From assembly GCF_035556095.1 (NCBI RefSeq), contig NZ_DATMFT010000003.1:1-64000 (forward strand): a stretch of DNA of 64,000 nt, written 5' to 3'. Origin of the DNA: Parapedobacter sp035556095 (lineage in GTDB: Bacteria > Bacteroidota > Bacteroidia > Sphingobacteriales > Sphingobacteriaceae). The number at the start of each line of letters is the position of its first letter. The stretch's first letter is position 1. Made by a program: the position numbers and the translations under genes. The notes under the pieces were generated by a model. It saw nothing but the letters and a program-made list of their open reading frames with translations. It ran no database searches and was not told the DNA's origin. Below, piece after piece: positions 1-8,906 of the stretch.

Positions 1-45
1 AGAAAATCATAAAAAGGAAAAAAACTGGAATAGTATTTGCAAATA

Positions 46-75
46 TTGCGGGAATCAAACTATTGGTTATTTTTG
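46..75 (+). promoter_or_regulatory. Bacteroidota-type promoter of the OmpA-like gene
   Basis: TTG at 46-48, a 19-nt spacer, then TATTTTTG at 68-75, which matches the TAnnTTTG -7 consensus. Transcription would start near 80, giving a leader of about 43 nt to the ATG at 124. This argues against the in-frame upstream ATG at 37. Confidence 0.6.
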
Positions 76-123
76 CGAGAAATTAGACAATTAAAAATTT
101 TTAACCTTAAAAAAAACAAGAGT

Positions 124-1518
124 ATGAATTATTCTACAATCAAAACGGCAGTTGCTTGCTCGCTTGTAGCGGCCTTCGGGCTCACAGATACAGTGCAGGC
201 ACAAGAGCCGACTGTATTTGGAGGAAGATCCCAATACAGGACATGGTCTATTGGTGTGAATGGTGGTTTTACTACGCCTTCAGTGATTATCGGTGGATCG
301 AATGCGTTCAACCAAAAAGTAGGTTTCGGCGAGTACAAATTACGCGAATACTACGGCATCACCATCCGCAAGCAACTATCAAGCTGGTTTGGTTTGGAGG
401 CTGCTGGTAACCGCGGTCGTATCTTCACGTACAACAACAATGGTGTAGGACACAATATGTTGTTCGGCGCTGCAAACGGTGGTGCGGCAGGGGCTTCTTA
501 CCAATCCGCTGAGACTTCCGTTCAATACGCAGCTAGCTTAAACGGTGTATTCCAGTTGGCAACAATTGATTTCCTACGTCGTGAGAACGCTGTCAATTTC
601 TACGCAAGCGTAGGTTATGGTCTGATTGCTTTTAACCCAGTGGCTTACACTGATGCAGACGGTTCAGCTGGTGCTTGGGATAATAAAGGTGCGTGGGGCG
701 AAGAATTCCCTGGTGAGCGTACCGGTGCCCATGACCGTGATTTCAAACGTGAAACCTACATCCCTGTTGGTGTGGGTGTGAAATTCAAGTTGTCTGATCG
801 TGTGGCATTGAACTTGGGTTATACGATGAACTTTGTTGATGACAAAGCATTGTTCGGCCCAGTTGTTGACCGTGCAGCTAACGACAAATTCTCTTACACT
901 TACGCTGGTTTAGAATTCTCTTTGGGTTCTTCTTCGAAACCGGATTTGACTTGGCACAACCCTGTGTCTACCTTGTATGACGAGTTGAAAGATCCTTCAC
1001 TCCGCAACGAGCTGGAAGCATTGAAACAACGCGTATCTACATTGGAAGGCATTGTTGATGAGTTGAATAATGACGAAGACGGTGATGGTGTTTCTGATCG
1101 CTTTGACAAGTGCCCAGGTACTCCTGCTGGTACGCAAGTTGACGGTGCTGGTTGCCCGATTAAGTTCCCAGAGCCTGAAACCAAGAGTGTTTCTGGAACG
1201 TATTCGAACATCCAATTTGAGTTTGATAGCTCTGTATTGAAGACCGAATCATACTCAATCCTTGATCGGTTGTCTTCTGAATTGCGCGAAAGCGGTGCCA
1301 CCGTTACATTGGACGGCCACGCTTCTGCTGAAGGTTCTGAAGCTTACAACATGACGTTGTCAAAAGACCGTGCTAACTCGGTAAAACAATACTTGGTTAA
1401 CTCTGGCGTTGACGCAGCCAAAATTAACGTTCAAGCTTTCGGCGAATCTGCTCCGATCGCTTCAAACGCTACTGAAGAAGGCCGCGTACTTAACCGTCGC
1501 GTTGAAATCAAGAATTAA
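124..1518 (+). CDS. OmpA family outer-membrane protein with TSP3 linker
   Basis: Outer-membrane beta-barrel protein that anchors the envelope to peptidoglycan through a C-terminal OmpA domain. The 464-residue product starts with a signal peptide (MNYSTIKTAVACSLVAAFG, cleavage near VQAQ). A barrel-like region follows, then a short heptad stretch (LEALKQRVSTLEGIVDEL) and a thrombospondin type-3 calcium-binding segment (DEDGDGVSDRFDKCPGTPAG). It ends in a complete OmpA domain with FDSSVL, LDGHASAEGSEAYN and LNRRVEI. ATG 124 was chosen over ATG 37 because only 124 gives a signal peptide at the terminus and the predicted transcript starts near 80. It is a single gene closed by a strong terminator. 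Function is assigned by family; the substrate, if it is a porin, is not visible. Confidence 0.93.
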   Translation: MNYSTIKTAVACSLVAAFGLTDTVQAQEPTVFGGRSQYRTWSIGVNGGFTTPSVIIGGSNAFNQKVGFGEYKLREYYGITIRKQLSSWFGLEAAGNRGRIFTYNNNGVGHNMLFGAANGGAAGASYQSAETSVQYAASLNGVFQLATIDFLRRENAVNFYASVGYGLIAFNPVAYTDADGSAGAWDNKGAWGEEFPGERTGAHDRDFKRETYIPVGVGVKFKLSDRVALNLGYTMNFVDDKALFGPVVDRAANDKFSYTYAGLEFSLGSSSKPDLTWHNPVSTLYDELKDPSLRNELEALKQRVSTLEGIVDELNNDEDGDGVSDRFDKCPGTPAGTQVDGAGCPIKFPEPETKSVSGTYSNIQFEFDSSVLKTESYSILDRLSSELRESGATVTLDGHASAEGSEAYNMTLSKDRANSVKQYLVNSGVDAAKINVQAFGESAPIASNATEEGRVLNRRVEIKN

Positions 1519-1549
1519 GCAAGATTCAATAAGAAATTGCTGATAAGAG

Positions 1550-1586
1550 AACGGCCAATCCAATACGGATTGGCCGTTTTTCTTTT
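1550..1586 (+). terminator. Intrinsic terminator after the OmpA-like gene
   Basis: Perfect 12-bp stem AACGGCCAATCC / GGATTGGCCGTT (1550-1561 and 1567-1578) with a 5-nt loop, followed by a T-rich tract. Confidence 0.92.
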
Positions 1587-1680
1587 GGGCTGTTTTACGT
1601 CTGCCGATCTATCGTGGGTTGAGGCAAACATTCCTGCCGTATACGTGTTAATATATCAGTATTAACTAGAACATATAACG

Positions 1681-1866
1681 ATGAGTAATTTAAAGTTAAA
1701 AGGAACTTGGAATGAGTTGAAAGGAAAGGCCAAACAGCAATACGCGGAACTGACGGATGATGACCTGCTGTATGAAGAAGGCAAGGAGGACGAGCTGATT
1801 GGGCGTATCCAAAAGAAAACTGGTAAAGCGCGAGACGAGGTTGTCGATTGGCTGAATCAGTTATAG
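1681..1866 (+). CDS. CsbD family stress-response protein
   Basis: Small, highly charged, cytoplasmic protein of 61 residues. It carries the CsbD pattern: an N-terminal LKGTWNELKGKAKQQYAELTDDD stretch, split by the acidic segment YEEGKEDELIGRIQKKTGK, and a final WLNQL helix. CsbD proteins are induced by general stress or phosphate limitation in other bacteria, but their biochemical role is unknown. Family length is usually 55-70 residues, so this copy is complete. It stands alone between two terminators. No recognisable promoter was seen in the 90 bases before it. Confidence 0.88.
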   Translation: MSNLKLKGTWNELKGKAKQQYAELTDDDLLYEEGKEDELIGRIQKKTGKARDEVVDWLNQL

Positions 1867-1904
1867 TCGGGTAACTGAAGCCGACTTAACGTAACAATTA
1901 GACG

Positions 1905-1946
1905 AAAGCGTTATGGGTATAAACACCGGTAACGCTTTTTCTTTTT
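1905..1946 (+). terminator. Intrinsic terminator after the CsbD gene
   Basis: AAAGCGTTA (1905-1913) pairs with TAACGCTTT (1930-1938), followed by a T-rich run. It ends only about 12 nt before the surE start. Confidence 0.82.
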
Positions 1947-1957
1947 AACTTAGCCGC

Positions 1958-2734
1958 ATGGTAAAAAGGAAACCCTCTATCCTGGTCGTGAATGATGACG
2001 GTATTACGGCCCCAGGCATCAAAGTATTGATCGAAGAAATGCAGCAAATCGGCGATGTTACTGTGGTAGCGCCCGAAGGACCCCAATCCGGCACAGGACA
2101 CGCGATCACTATCGGCAAACCCCTGAGAATCGATCGCATATACATTTACCCTGACGTGGAAATGTACAAATGCTCGGGTACACCCGTAGACTGCGTCAAG
2201 TTGGCCGTGAATAAAGTTTTTAAAGGTAGGAAACCCGATATCTGCGTTTCAGGCATCAACCATGGGCTCAACAATTCAATCAACGTATTATACTCCGGTA
2301 CCATGTCTGCCGCAGTGGAAGGCGCCATTGAAGATATCCCTTCGATTGGATTTTCCTATGACGATTTGGAGTATGACGCCGACTTTTCCAACTGCAGGCC
2401 CTATGTTCGTAGCATCACCAAGCAAGTCTTGGCCAACGGATTGGCTAAAGGCACGTTGCTTAATGTAAACTTTCCGAAGGGTGACGAGATAAAAGGGATT
2501 AAAATATGTAGACAGGCCGACGCAAAATGGGCGGAGGAGTTCGATGAACGGACTGATCCCAGCAATCGCAGTTACTACTGGCTCACCGGTGTGTTCCAGC
2601 TGCGCGATCGCGGCGAGGATACCGACGTATGGGCATTGCAAAACGGATATGCATCAATTGTACCGGTCCAATTCGATATGACCGCCCACCATGCGATACC
2701 TGAACTCAATTCTTGGAGCTTTGACACAAAGTAA
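1958..2734 (+). CDS. surE: 5'/3'-nucleotidase SurE
   Basis: Metal-dependent nucleoside 5'-monophosphate phosphatase of the survival protein E family. It is 258 residues long, the usual length. The metal-binding N-terminus reads VVNDDG with Asp13 and Asp14. The PQSGTGHAIT loop carries Ser44, and SGINHGLN carries Asn101; these are the classic SurE metal ligands. It heads a tight rightward cluster: the next gene begins on the base after its stop, followed by mqnD. Many Bacteroidota keep surE in housekeeping clusters of this sort. The start is the first ATG after the upstream terminator and leaves the Rossmann-like beta strand intact. Confidence 0.95.
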   Translation: MVKRKPSILVVNDDGITAPGIKVLIEEMQQIGDVTVVAPEGPQSGTGHAITIGKPLRIDRIYIYPDVEMYKCSGTPVDCVKLAVNKVFKGRKPDICVSGINHGLNNSINVLYSGTMSAAVEGAIEDIPSIGFSYDDLEYDADFSNCRPYVRSITKQVLANGLAKGTLLNVNFPKGDEIKGIKICRQADAKWAEEFDERTDPSNRSYYWLTGVFQLRDRGEDTDVWALQNGYASIVPVQFDMTAHHAIPELNSWSFDTK

Positions 2735-2992
2735 ATGAAGAGAAATTCATTTATCTTAGGGTGTCTTTCGGGGGGAGTATCCCCAGCGGTTGCTTATTTA
2801 CTGAAAGTGTCCGCTTCATTGGGTACCACCATGCATCCGTTGAGTCTATATGTTGTCGCTGGAGCTTTCAATCTCTTACTTATCCGTTTTTTTTACGCGA
2901 AGGGGCTAGACCGGTGTGCACAAGGCGTGCTATTGATTACTTTTGTAGCGGTGCTGCTTTTGATTTTTATCGACAAACTGTCGTTAGTATGA
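2735..2992 (+). CDS. Small membrane protein between surE and mqnD
   Basis: Unrecognised 85-residue hydrophobic protein. Its ATG directly abuts the surE stop (TAAATG) and its own stop overlaps the mqnD start (ATGA), so three genes are probably translationally coupled. Roughly three hydrophobic stretches can be seen: residues 5-27, 37-53 and 62-80. The position immediately upstream of mqnD suggests a role in envelope or quinone metabolism, but that is only contextual. No catalytic motif is visible. The tight overlaps on both sides are the main evidence that it is a true gene. Confidence 0.7.
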   Translation: MKRNSFILGCLSGGVSPAVAYLLKVSASLGTTMHPLSLYVVAGAFNLLLIRFFYAKGLDRCAQGVLLITFVAVLLLIFIDKLSLV

Positions 2993-3861
2993 GACTTTCG
3001 CTTGGATTTTCCCCTTGCCCCAATGACACGTTCATTTTTGACGCGCTTATTCACCATAAGGTTGATACGGAAGGGCTTAGTTTTGATGTATACTACGACG
3101 ATGTGGAAACACTGAACCGAAAGGCATTCAATGCTGAAATGGACATAACTAAGCTAAGCTATCACGCATATGCGTATGCAGCAGATAAGTACATTTTGCT
3201 AGACGCTGGGAGTGCGCTGGGGTTTGGTGTGGGACCGCTGTTGATTAGCAAGGATCCGGAGCTGGCGAATCGGTTGTCGGCGGTTGACGGTGGTGGGTTG
3301 GCGGTCGAGAGGCAATTAACGATAGGTATCCCTGGAAAATATACGACCGCAAACTTTTTGTTGGGTTTAGCATTCCCAGGATTGGCCAACAAGCAAGAGA
3401 TGGTTTTCTCAGCGATTGAGCAAGCGTTGGTCGACGGGCATATCGATCTTGGCCTTATTATTCATGAAAATCGCTTTACCTATCAAGATAAGGGGCTACA
3501 TAAGGTTATGGACCTCGGTGATTTCTGGGAAAGAACGACGGGTGCGCCCATTCCATTGGGCGGTATTGTGGCAAGCCGCCGCTTACCTGACAGTATAAAA
3601 CATAAAGTAAATCGTGTTTTACGCAAAAGCGTCGAGTTTGCACTTGCCAATCCGCAGTCCGGCATCGACTTTATCCGCTCGCACGCACAAGAAATGAGCG
3701 AAGAAGTCATGTATAAACACATCGAGCTGTATGTCAATCGGTTTTCGGTTGCGCTCGGCGATGAGGGGCGTGCCGCTATTCATACGCTTTTTAACAAGGC
3801 TTGGGCACTGCAATTGGTACCCCAGACCGCTAAGGACCTGTTCCTAGAATCTACAATCTAA
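2989..3861 (+). CDS. mqnD: 1,4-dihydroxy-6-naphthoate synthase (MqnD)
   Basis: Enzyme of the futalosine route to menaquinone; it converts cyclic dehypoxanthine futalosine into 1,4-dihydroxy-6-naphthoate. The 290-residue product has the periplasmic-binding-protein-like fold typical of MqnA/MqnD. It starts MRLSLGFSPCPNDTFIF and carries the conserved PCPNDTF stretch, TKLSYHAYAYAADKY, and GAPIPLGGI near residue 190. The start at 2989 overlaps the upstream stop by four bases (ATGA). The open frame extends further upstream, but that part is out-of-frame reading of the small membrane gene. Its presence implies menaquinone by the futalosine pathway in this organism; the other mqn genes are not in this window. 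Confidence 0.93.
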   Translation: MRLSLGFSPCPNDTFIFDALIHHKVDTEGLSFDVYYDDVETLNRKAFNAEMDITKLSYHAYAYAADKYILLDAGSALGFGVGPLLISKDPELANRLSAVDGGGLAVERQLTIGIPGKYTTANFLLGLAFPGLANKQEMVFSAIEQALVDGHIDLGLIIHENRFTYQDKGLHKVMDLGDFWERTTGAPIPLGGIVASRRLPDSIKHKVNRVLRKSVEFALANPQSGIDFIRSHAQEMSEEVMYKHIELYVNRFSVALGDEGRAAIHTLFNKAWALQLVPQTAKDLFLESTI

Positions 3862-3886
3862 CATCGGCAATCTAAAATCTAATGAC

Positions 3887-3894
3887 TAACTTTG
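3887..3894 (+). promoter_or_regulatory. -7 promoter element before secA
   Basis: TAACTTTG matches the TAnnTTTG consensus. Its final G lies 6 nt before an ATG at 3901 that opens a 30-codon ORF, and 79 nt before the secA ATG. No convincing -33 TTTG was seen at the expected distance. Confidence 0.5.
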
Positions 3895-3900
3895 CCCAGT

Positions 3901-3993
3901 ATGTCATATTGGCGGAGATTGGTTTTTGGTGCCATTATTGACGATGAGGTGTGTCAGATAATAAACAATAGACATGTTAACATTCTTAAGTAA
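3901..3993 (+). CDS. Possible short leader ORF overlapping the secA start
   Basis: A 30-codon ORF beginning MSYWRRLVFGAIIDDEV opens 6 nt after the -7 box at 3887-3894. It ends inside secA, overlapping its start by 20 nt in another frame. The spacing matches the leaderless arrangement seen elsewhere in this window. If translated, its ribosome would end just past the secA start codon, which could couple secA translation to it, much as SecM does in Escherichia coli. It shows no sequence resemblance to SecM. Short ORFs of this size arise by chance, so this is tentative. Confidence 0.25.
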   Translation: MSYWRRLVFGAIIDDEVCQIINNRHVNILK

Positions 3994-6900
3994 AATATTC
4001 GGCAGTAAGTCAGACCGGGATATCAAGCATATTCAACCGTTGGTAAGCAAAATCCAAGAAGAGTATCCGAAACTGGAATCCCTTACGAACGATGAGCTGC
4101 GGGCGAAGACGAGTGATTTTAAAAGACGTATCGCAGATTTTCTTGGTGATATCGATAAGGAAATAGCGTCTTTGAAAGCTGAAGCGGATCAAGAAGGTGT
4201 CGAGATGGTCGAAAAGACGGCCATCTACGACAAAATAGACAAATTGGGTAAGGATCGCGACCGTCAATTGGAAGAAGTGTTACTGCAATTGCTGCCAGAG
4301 GCATTTGCTGTCGTGAAAGAAACGGCACGGCGCTTTACCGAAAACAGTGAAATAACCGTTACTGCATCTGATTTTGACCGTGAGCTTGCCGCGTCGAAAC
4401 CACATATCAAAATTATAGGTGACCAGGCGATTTGGCAAAACACGTGGGTAGCGGCTGGAACCGAAGTAACGTGGAACATGGTTCATTACGACGTGCAATT
4501 GATCGGTGGTATCGTCCTTCATGAAGGCAAGATTGCCGAGATGGCCACGGGTGAGGGTAAAACATTGGTGGGTACATTGCCGGCCTACCTCAACGCACTA
4601 TCTGGCCAAGGCGTCCATATCGTAACGGTAAACGATTATCTCGCACGGCGTGACTCCGAGTGGAATGGTCCGTTGTTTGAGTTCCACGGACTGCGCGTAG
4701 ATTGTATCGATAAACACCAACCTAATTCGCCCGCTAGGCGCAACGCCTACATGGCGGATATCGTGTTTGGCACAAACAACGAGTTCGGTTTTGACTACCT
4801 GCGTGATAACATGGCGCAGTCGCCGGAAGCGCTGGTACAACGGAAGTTGCATTTCGCCATGGTCGATGAGGTGGATTCGGTGTTGATTGATGACGCACGT
4901 ACGCCGTTAATTATCTCCGGTCCGATACCACGGGGCGACCAGCATGAGTTTTACGAGCTTAAGCCGCGTATTGAGCGGTTGGTCAATACACAGAAAGCAT
5001 TTATCAACGGTGTATTGAACGAGGCGAAAAAAGCGATTTCTTCAGGCGATACAGATGCCGAAAGTGGCGGCCTCGCCCTCTTGCGCGCCCACCGGGGGTT
5101 GCCGAAAAACAAGGCTTTGATTAAGTTTCTGAGTGATGGCAATAACCGGCAAGTGCTCCAAAAAACGGAAAACTTCTACCTGCAGGAGCAAAGTAAGAAC
5201 ATGCCCAAGGTGGATGCCGAGCTTTATTTCGTCATCGATGAAAAGAATAACCAGGTAGAACTCACTGAAAAGGGAATCGAACTGATTACCGCTTCGGGAG
5301 AGGACCCCAATTTCTTTATCATGCCCGATGTGGGTAGCGATGTGGCCGAAATTGAGAAATCGGCCCTTAGCCCGGAGGAAAAGCTGTCTAAGAAGGAGGA
5401 ATTGATGCGCGACTTTTCTGTTAAATCGGAGCGTATCCACTCGGTAAACCAACTCCTCAAGGCCTATACGCTCTTTGAGCGCGATGATGAGTATATTATT
5501 GACGACGGCAAGGTTAAAATTGTAGACGAGCAAACCGGCCGTATTATGGAAGGCCGCCGTTATTCCGACGGGTTGCACCAAGCGATTGAAGCCAAAGAAA
5601 ACGTAAAAGTCGAAGATGCCACGCAGACCTACGCGACAATTACCCTGCAGAACTATTTCCGCATGTACCATAAGTTAGCTGGTATGACGGGTACCGCGGT
5701 TACGGAAGCGGGTGAGCTTTGGCAGATCTATAAATTGGATGTGGTTGAGATACCGACAAACGTATCCATCCAGCGTGACGACAGGCATGACTTGATTTAT
5801 CGGACCGCCCGTGAGAAATACAATGCGGTAGCCGCGGAGATCCATCGGCTCACCCAAGAGGGACGTCCCGTGCTGGTGGGTACTACCTCTGTGGAAATAT
5901 CAGAGCTACTCAGTCGGACGCTTAAATTGCGTGGCGTAAAGCACAACGTGTTGAATGCGAAGCTGCATCAACGCGAAGCCGATATCGTTGCGGAAGCCGG
6001 CCAGCCAGGTATGGTGACGATTGCCACCAATATGGCCGGTCGTGGTACGGATATTAAGCTGGGCCCCGGTGTAAAGGATGCCGGTGGATTGGCGATCATC
6101 GGTACCGAGCGACATGAGTCTCGGCGTGTAGACCGCCAGCTGCGGGGCCGTGCCGGCCGTCAAGGCGACCCGGGGTCATCGCAGTTCTTCGTATCGCTCG
6201 AAGACCCACTGATGCGGTTATTCGCCTCCGAGCGGATTTCCAATATCATGGTAAAGATGGGCGTAGAGGAAGGTGAGGTTATGCAGCATAGCATGCTTAC
6301 CAAATCCATAGAGCGCGCACAGAAGAAGGTCGAAGAAAACAACTTCGGTATCCGTAAACGCCTGCTTGAGTATGATGACGTGATGAACTCCCAACGGAGT
6401 GTTATCTATGCTAAACGTAAAAATGCGTTGTTCGGCGAGCGCTTGGATGTGGACCTGAACAATACCGTATTCGATGTGGTAGAAGACATTGTGACGACAT
6501 ACAAGGAGGGAGGTTCATACGACGACTTCCAACTGGAGGTAATCCGTGTTTTCTCATTGGACCCCGGTATCGATGCGGCAGAATTTACAGATCGCAGCGT
6601 CGTATCCCTTACGGACAAGCTTTTTGAGCACGTTATTTCCTTTTATCGTGGGAAAGCCGAGAAAATTGCGAAACAAACGCTACCAGTGTTGACCGATGTG
6701 TTTGCTACGCGGGGCGAGCAAATCGAAAATATTGTCGTTCCATTCTCAGATGGCCTTCGCGGTATCCAAGTGGCAACCAATCTGAAAAAGGCTGTCGAAT
6801 CGGGTGGCAAAGAAGTGTTCAAGTCGTTCGAAAAGGGAGTCGTCCTCGCGTTGATTGATGAGGCCTGGAAAGAACACTTGCGGGATATGGACGAGTTGAA

Positions 6901-7264
6901 ACAATCTGTCCAAAATGCCGTATATGAGCAGAAGGACCCTATCATTATCTATAAAATGGAGGCCTTCAACTTGTTCCGCGACATGCTTATTGAGATGAAT
7001 AAAGACATTGTTGGTTTCCTATTCAAGGGAGAGATCCCCCAGCAACAGCCCCAAGACGTGCGTGAAGCGAGACCGGCGCCTCGGCAGGAGGCTCGGGTAA
7101 AAACATCTAAGCCCGAACTTGTTGGGGCTGGTGGTGGTGCCCCCGTAGAAGATACCCGCGAGCTACAGCGTACCCAACCCGTTCGAAACGAACAGAAAGT
7201 AGGTCGGAATGACCCCTGTCCTTGTGGCAGTGGTAAAAAGTATAAAAACTGCCACGGCGCGTAA
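3974..7264 (+). CDS. secA: Preprotein translocase ATPase SecA
   Basis: Motor ATPase that drives unfolded preproteins through SecYEG. The 1096-residue product is longer than the Escherichia coli protein, as is usual in Bacteroidota. Walker A is ATGEGKT (Lys196) and the DEAD-type Walker B is VDEVD (298-301). Helicase motifs GTTSVE, TNMAGRGTDIKL and ERHESRRVDRQLRGRAGRQGD are all present. Extra residues at about 330-420 lie in the nucleotide-binding/crosslinking region and account for the length. The tail (CPCGSGKKYKNCHG) is the zinc-binding SecB/ribosome-contact motif with C-x-C and C-H ligands. The SPOR gene follows 12 nt after the stop and is probably cotranscribed. Confidence 0.98.
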   Translation: MLTFLSKIFGSKSDRDIKHIQPLVSKIQEEYPKLESLTNDELRAKTSDFKRRIADFLGDIDKEIASLKAEADQEGVEMVEKTAIYDKIDKLGKDRDRQLEEVLLQLLPEAFAVVKETARRFTENSEITVTASDFDRELAASKPHIKIIGDQAIWQNTWVAAGTEVTWNMVHYDVQLIGGIVLHEGKIAEMATGEGKTLVGTLPAYLNALSGQGVHIVTVNDYLARRDSEWNGPLFEFHGLRVDCIDKHQPNSPARRNAYMADIVFGTNNEFGFDYLRDNMAQSPEALVQRKLHFAMVDEVDSVLIDDARTPLIISGPIPRGDQHEFYELKPRIERLVNTQKAFINGVLNEAKKAISSGDTDAESGGLALLRAHRGLPKNKALIKFLSDGNNRQVLQKTENFYLQEQSKNMPKVDAELYFVIDEKNNQVELTEKGIELITASGEDPNFFIMPDVGSDVAEIEKSALSPEEKLSKKEELMRDFSVKSERIHSVNQLLKAYTLFERDDEYIIDDGKVKIVDEQTGRIMEGRRYSDGLHQAIEAKENVKVEDATQTYATITLQNYFRMYHKLAGMTGTAVTEAGELWQIYKLDVVEIPTNVSIQRDDRHDLIYRTAREKYNAVAAEIHRLTQEGRPVLVGTTSVEISELLSRTLKLRGVKHNVLNAKLHQREADIVAEAGQPGMVTIATNMAGRGTDIKLGPGVKDAGGLAIIGTERHESRRVDRQLRGRAGRQGDPGSSQFFVSLEDPLMRLFASERISNIMVKMGVEEGEVMQHSMLTKSIERAQKKVEENNFGIRKRLLEYDDVMNSQRSVIYAKRKNALFGERLDVDLNNTVFDVVEDIVTTYKEGGSYDDFQLEVIRVFSLDPGIDAAEFTDRSVVSLTDKLFEHVISFYRGKAEKIAKQTLPVLTDVFATRGEQIENIVVPFSDGLRGIQVATNLKKAVESGGKEVFKSFEKGVVLALIDEAWKEHLRDMDELKQSVQNAVYEQKDPIIIYKMEAFNLFRDMLIEMNKDIVGFLFKGEIPQQQPQDVREARPAPRQEARVKTSKPELVGAGGGAPVEDTRELQRTQPVRNEQKVGRNDPCPCGSGKKYKNCHGA

Positions 7265-7276
7265 TTGATAAAGGTT

Positions 7277-7723
7277 ATGGAAAAAAAAGGTTTCGTTGTA
7301 CTCATCGTCCTATTCCTTGGTTTTTCCTGTATGGATAGCTTCTCCCAGCAACGTGGCGCGGTAGAAGTTGTGGCCGACCCATTGATTAGCCTGATGCAAC
7401 GGAGCCGGAAGGGTACCAATATAACGGCTACCTCTTCAACCCGGCCGCCCGTAGATAAGGAAACTGCTACGCGTACCACAATGATGGGCTTCCGTGTCCA
7501 GATCTATTCGGGATCGGACCGCTCGGAAGCTTACGCCGAACAGGCCCGTTTCAAACGGTTGTACAGAGGTATCGATACCTACTTGAGCTACGAGGAGCCT
7601 AATTACCGGGTGAAAGTCGGTGACTTCAGAAGTAGAAACGAAGCGCAGGACCTTATGCAGGGCCTTCGGAAACAATTCGACAATGTGTTCGTCTTTACTG
7701 AAGAAATCTATGTATATCAATAA
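7277..7723 (+). CDS. SPOR domain-containing exported protein
   Basis: Exported protein of 148 residues that probably binds denuded peptidoglycan strands through a C-terminal SPOR domain. The N-terminus MEKKGFVVLIVLFLGFSC is a signal sequence. The SPOR domain covers about residues 72-146, with GFRVQIYSGSDRSEAYAEQARF, YRVKVGDFRSRNEAQDL and VFVFTEEIYV. ATG 7277 is preferred to the in-frame TTG at 7265, which lies immediately after the secA stop. Its end overlaps the next gene by 14 nt. The Cys in LGFSC is not in a good lipobox (Gly at -3), so lipoprotein status is uncertain. Confidence 0.85.
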   Translation: MEKKGFVVLIVLFLGFSCMDSFSQQRGAVEVVADPLISLMQRSRKGTNITATSSTRPPVDKETATRTTMMGFRVQIYSGSDRSEAYAEQARFKRLYRGIDTYLSYEEPNYRVKVGDFRSRNEAQDLMQGLRKQFDNVFVFTEEIYVYQ

Positions 7724-8897
7724 AATCCGTTCCCTTGCCGCCGAGATCCATGAGCAGACGGTGGGATGGCGACGGCACTTGCATCAAAACCCAGAACTTT
7801 CTTTCGAGGAATACGAGACGTCGGCTTTTGTAAAAGCCCAGCTAGACAGCCTCCATATTCCATATACCCCCATGGCCGATACAGGGGTGGTTGCACACAT
7901 TCATGGCGGGAAGCCTTCTGATAAGGTCGTGGCGCTTCGGGCCGACATGGATGCGCTACCCATTACCGAAGTGGGCGGGCGTGAATATGGGTCAAAGCGT
8001 ACCGGAGTAATGCACGCCTGCGGCCACGATGTACATACTGCCTCGCTATTGGGCACGGCGTATATCCTTCAGTCACTGAAAGCGGATTTCGGGGGAACCG
8101 TCAAACTCATATTCCAGCCTGGCGAGGAGCGTCTACCGGGAGGTGCCAGTCTTATGATCAAAGCGGGGGCACTGCAAAACCCCGCGCCGCAAGCGGTCAT
8201 CGGGCAACATGTGATGCCACTTATTCCCGCAGGGAAGGTGGGCTTCCGGGCCGGAAAGTATATGGCATCTACGGATGAATTATATGTAGCCGTCAAAGGC
8301 CGGGGGGGGCACGGTGCCCAGCCCCAGCAGAACATAGACCCTGTGGTAATCACGGCACATATTATCACTGCCCTACAACAGGTTGTCAGCCGCATCGCTG
8401 ACCCCAAAATGCCAAGCGTATTGTCCTTTGGCAAAGTTATCGCCGATGGCGCTACCAATGTAATCCCTGATGCCGTGTACCTTGAGGGGACCTTCCGTAC
8501 ATTTGACGAAAAGTGGCGGAAAGAGGCACACGAGCGGATGGTAAAAATGGCCGTCGGCATTGCCGAAAGTATGGGCGGATCATGCGACTTTGAGGTACGT
8601 AGCGGTTATCCCTTTCTGGTTAACGAAGAAAAGCTGACAGCTGAAATCCGTGGTTATGCGGAGGATTTCCTCGGCAAGGAAAATGTGGTCGACCTCGATC
8701 TTTGGCTCGCTGCTGAAGACTTCGCTTACTATTCACAAGTAGCAGATGCCTGTTTTTACCGTTTGGGCACCCGTAATGAGGCCAGGGGCATTACCTCCGC
8801 TGTGCATACCCCCACATTCGATATCGACGAAAACGCGTTAGCGCTGAGTACGGGTTTGATGGCCTATATTACCCTGCGCCGACTGGGTAGTGCGTAA
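7710..8897 (+). CDS. M20 family amidohydrolase (N-acyl amino acid hydrolase type)
   Basis: Cytoplasmic zinc amidohydrolase of the M20D branch, which removes N-acyl groups from amino acids or splits amino-acid conjugates. It is 395 residues from ATG 7710, the usual family length. Visible metal and catalytic motifs are ALRADMDALP, MHACGHDVHTAS, QPGEE (general-base Glu) and the late HTPTFDIDE. GGHGAQPQQNIDPV marks the dimerisation domain. Substrate cannot be decided from sequence; indole-acetyl-amino acid, hippurate or N-acetyl-diaminopimelate hydrolases all share this fold. The start overlaps the SPOR gene by 14 nt, implying coupling. Confidence 0.88.
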   Translation: MYINKIRSLAAEIHEQTVGWRRHLHQNPELSFEEYETSAFVKAQLDSLHIPYTPMADTGVVAHIHGGKPSDKVVALRADMDALPITEVGGREYGSKRTGVMHACGHDVHTASLLGTAYILQSLKADFGGTVKLIFQPGEERLPGGASLMIKAGALQNPAPQAVIGQHVMPLIPAGKVGFRAGKYMASTDELYVAVKGRGGHGAQPQQNIDPVVITAHIITALQQVVSRIADPKMPSVLSFGKVIADGATNVIPDAVYLEGTFRTFDEKWRKEAHERMVKMAVGIAESMGGSCDFEVRSGYPFLVNEEKLTAEIRGYAEDFLGKENVVDLDLWLAAEDFAYYSQVADACFYRLGTRNEARGITSAVHTPTFDIDENALALSTGLMAYITLRRLGSA

Positions 8898-8906
8898 TTC
8901 ACTTCC

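Noticed and set aside
37..123. 29-codon N-terminal extension of the OmpA-like protein
   Set aside because: It includes the likely promoter and would bury the signal peptide; ATG 124 fits better.
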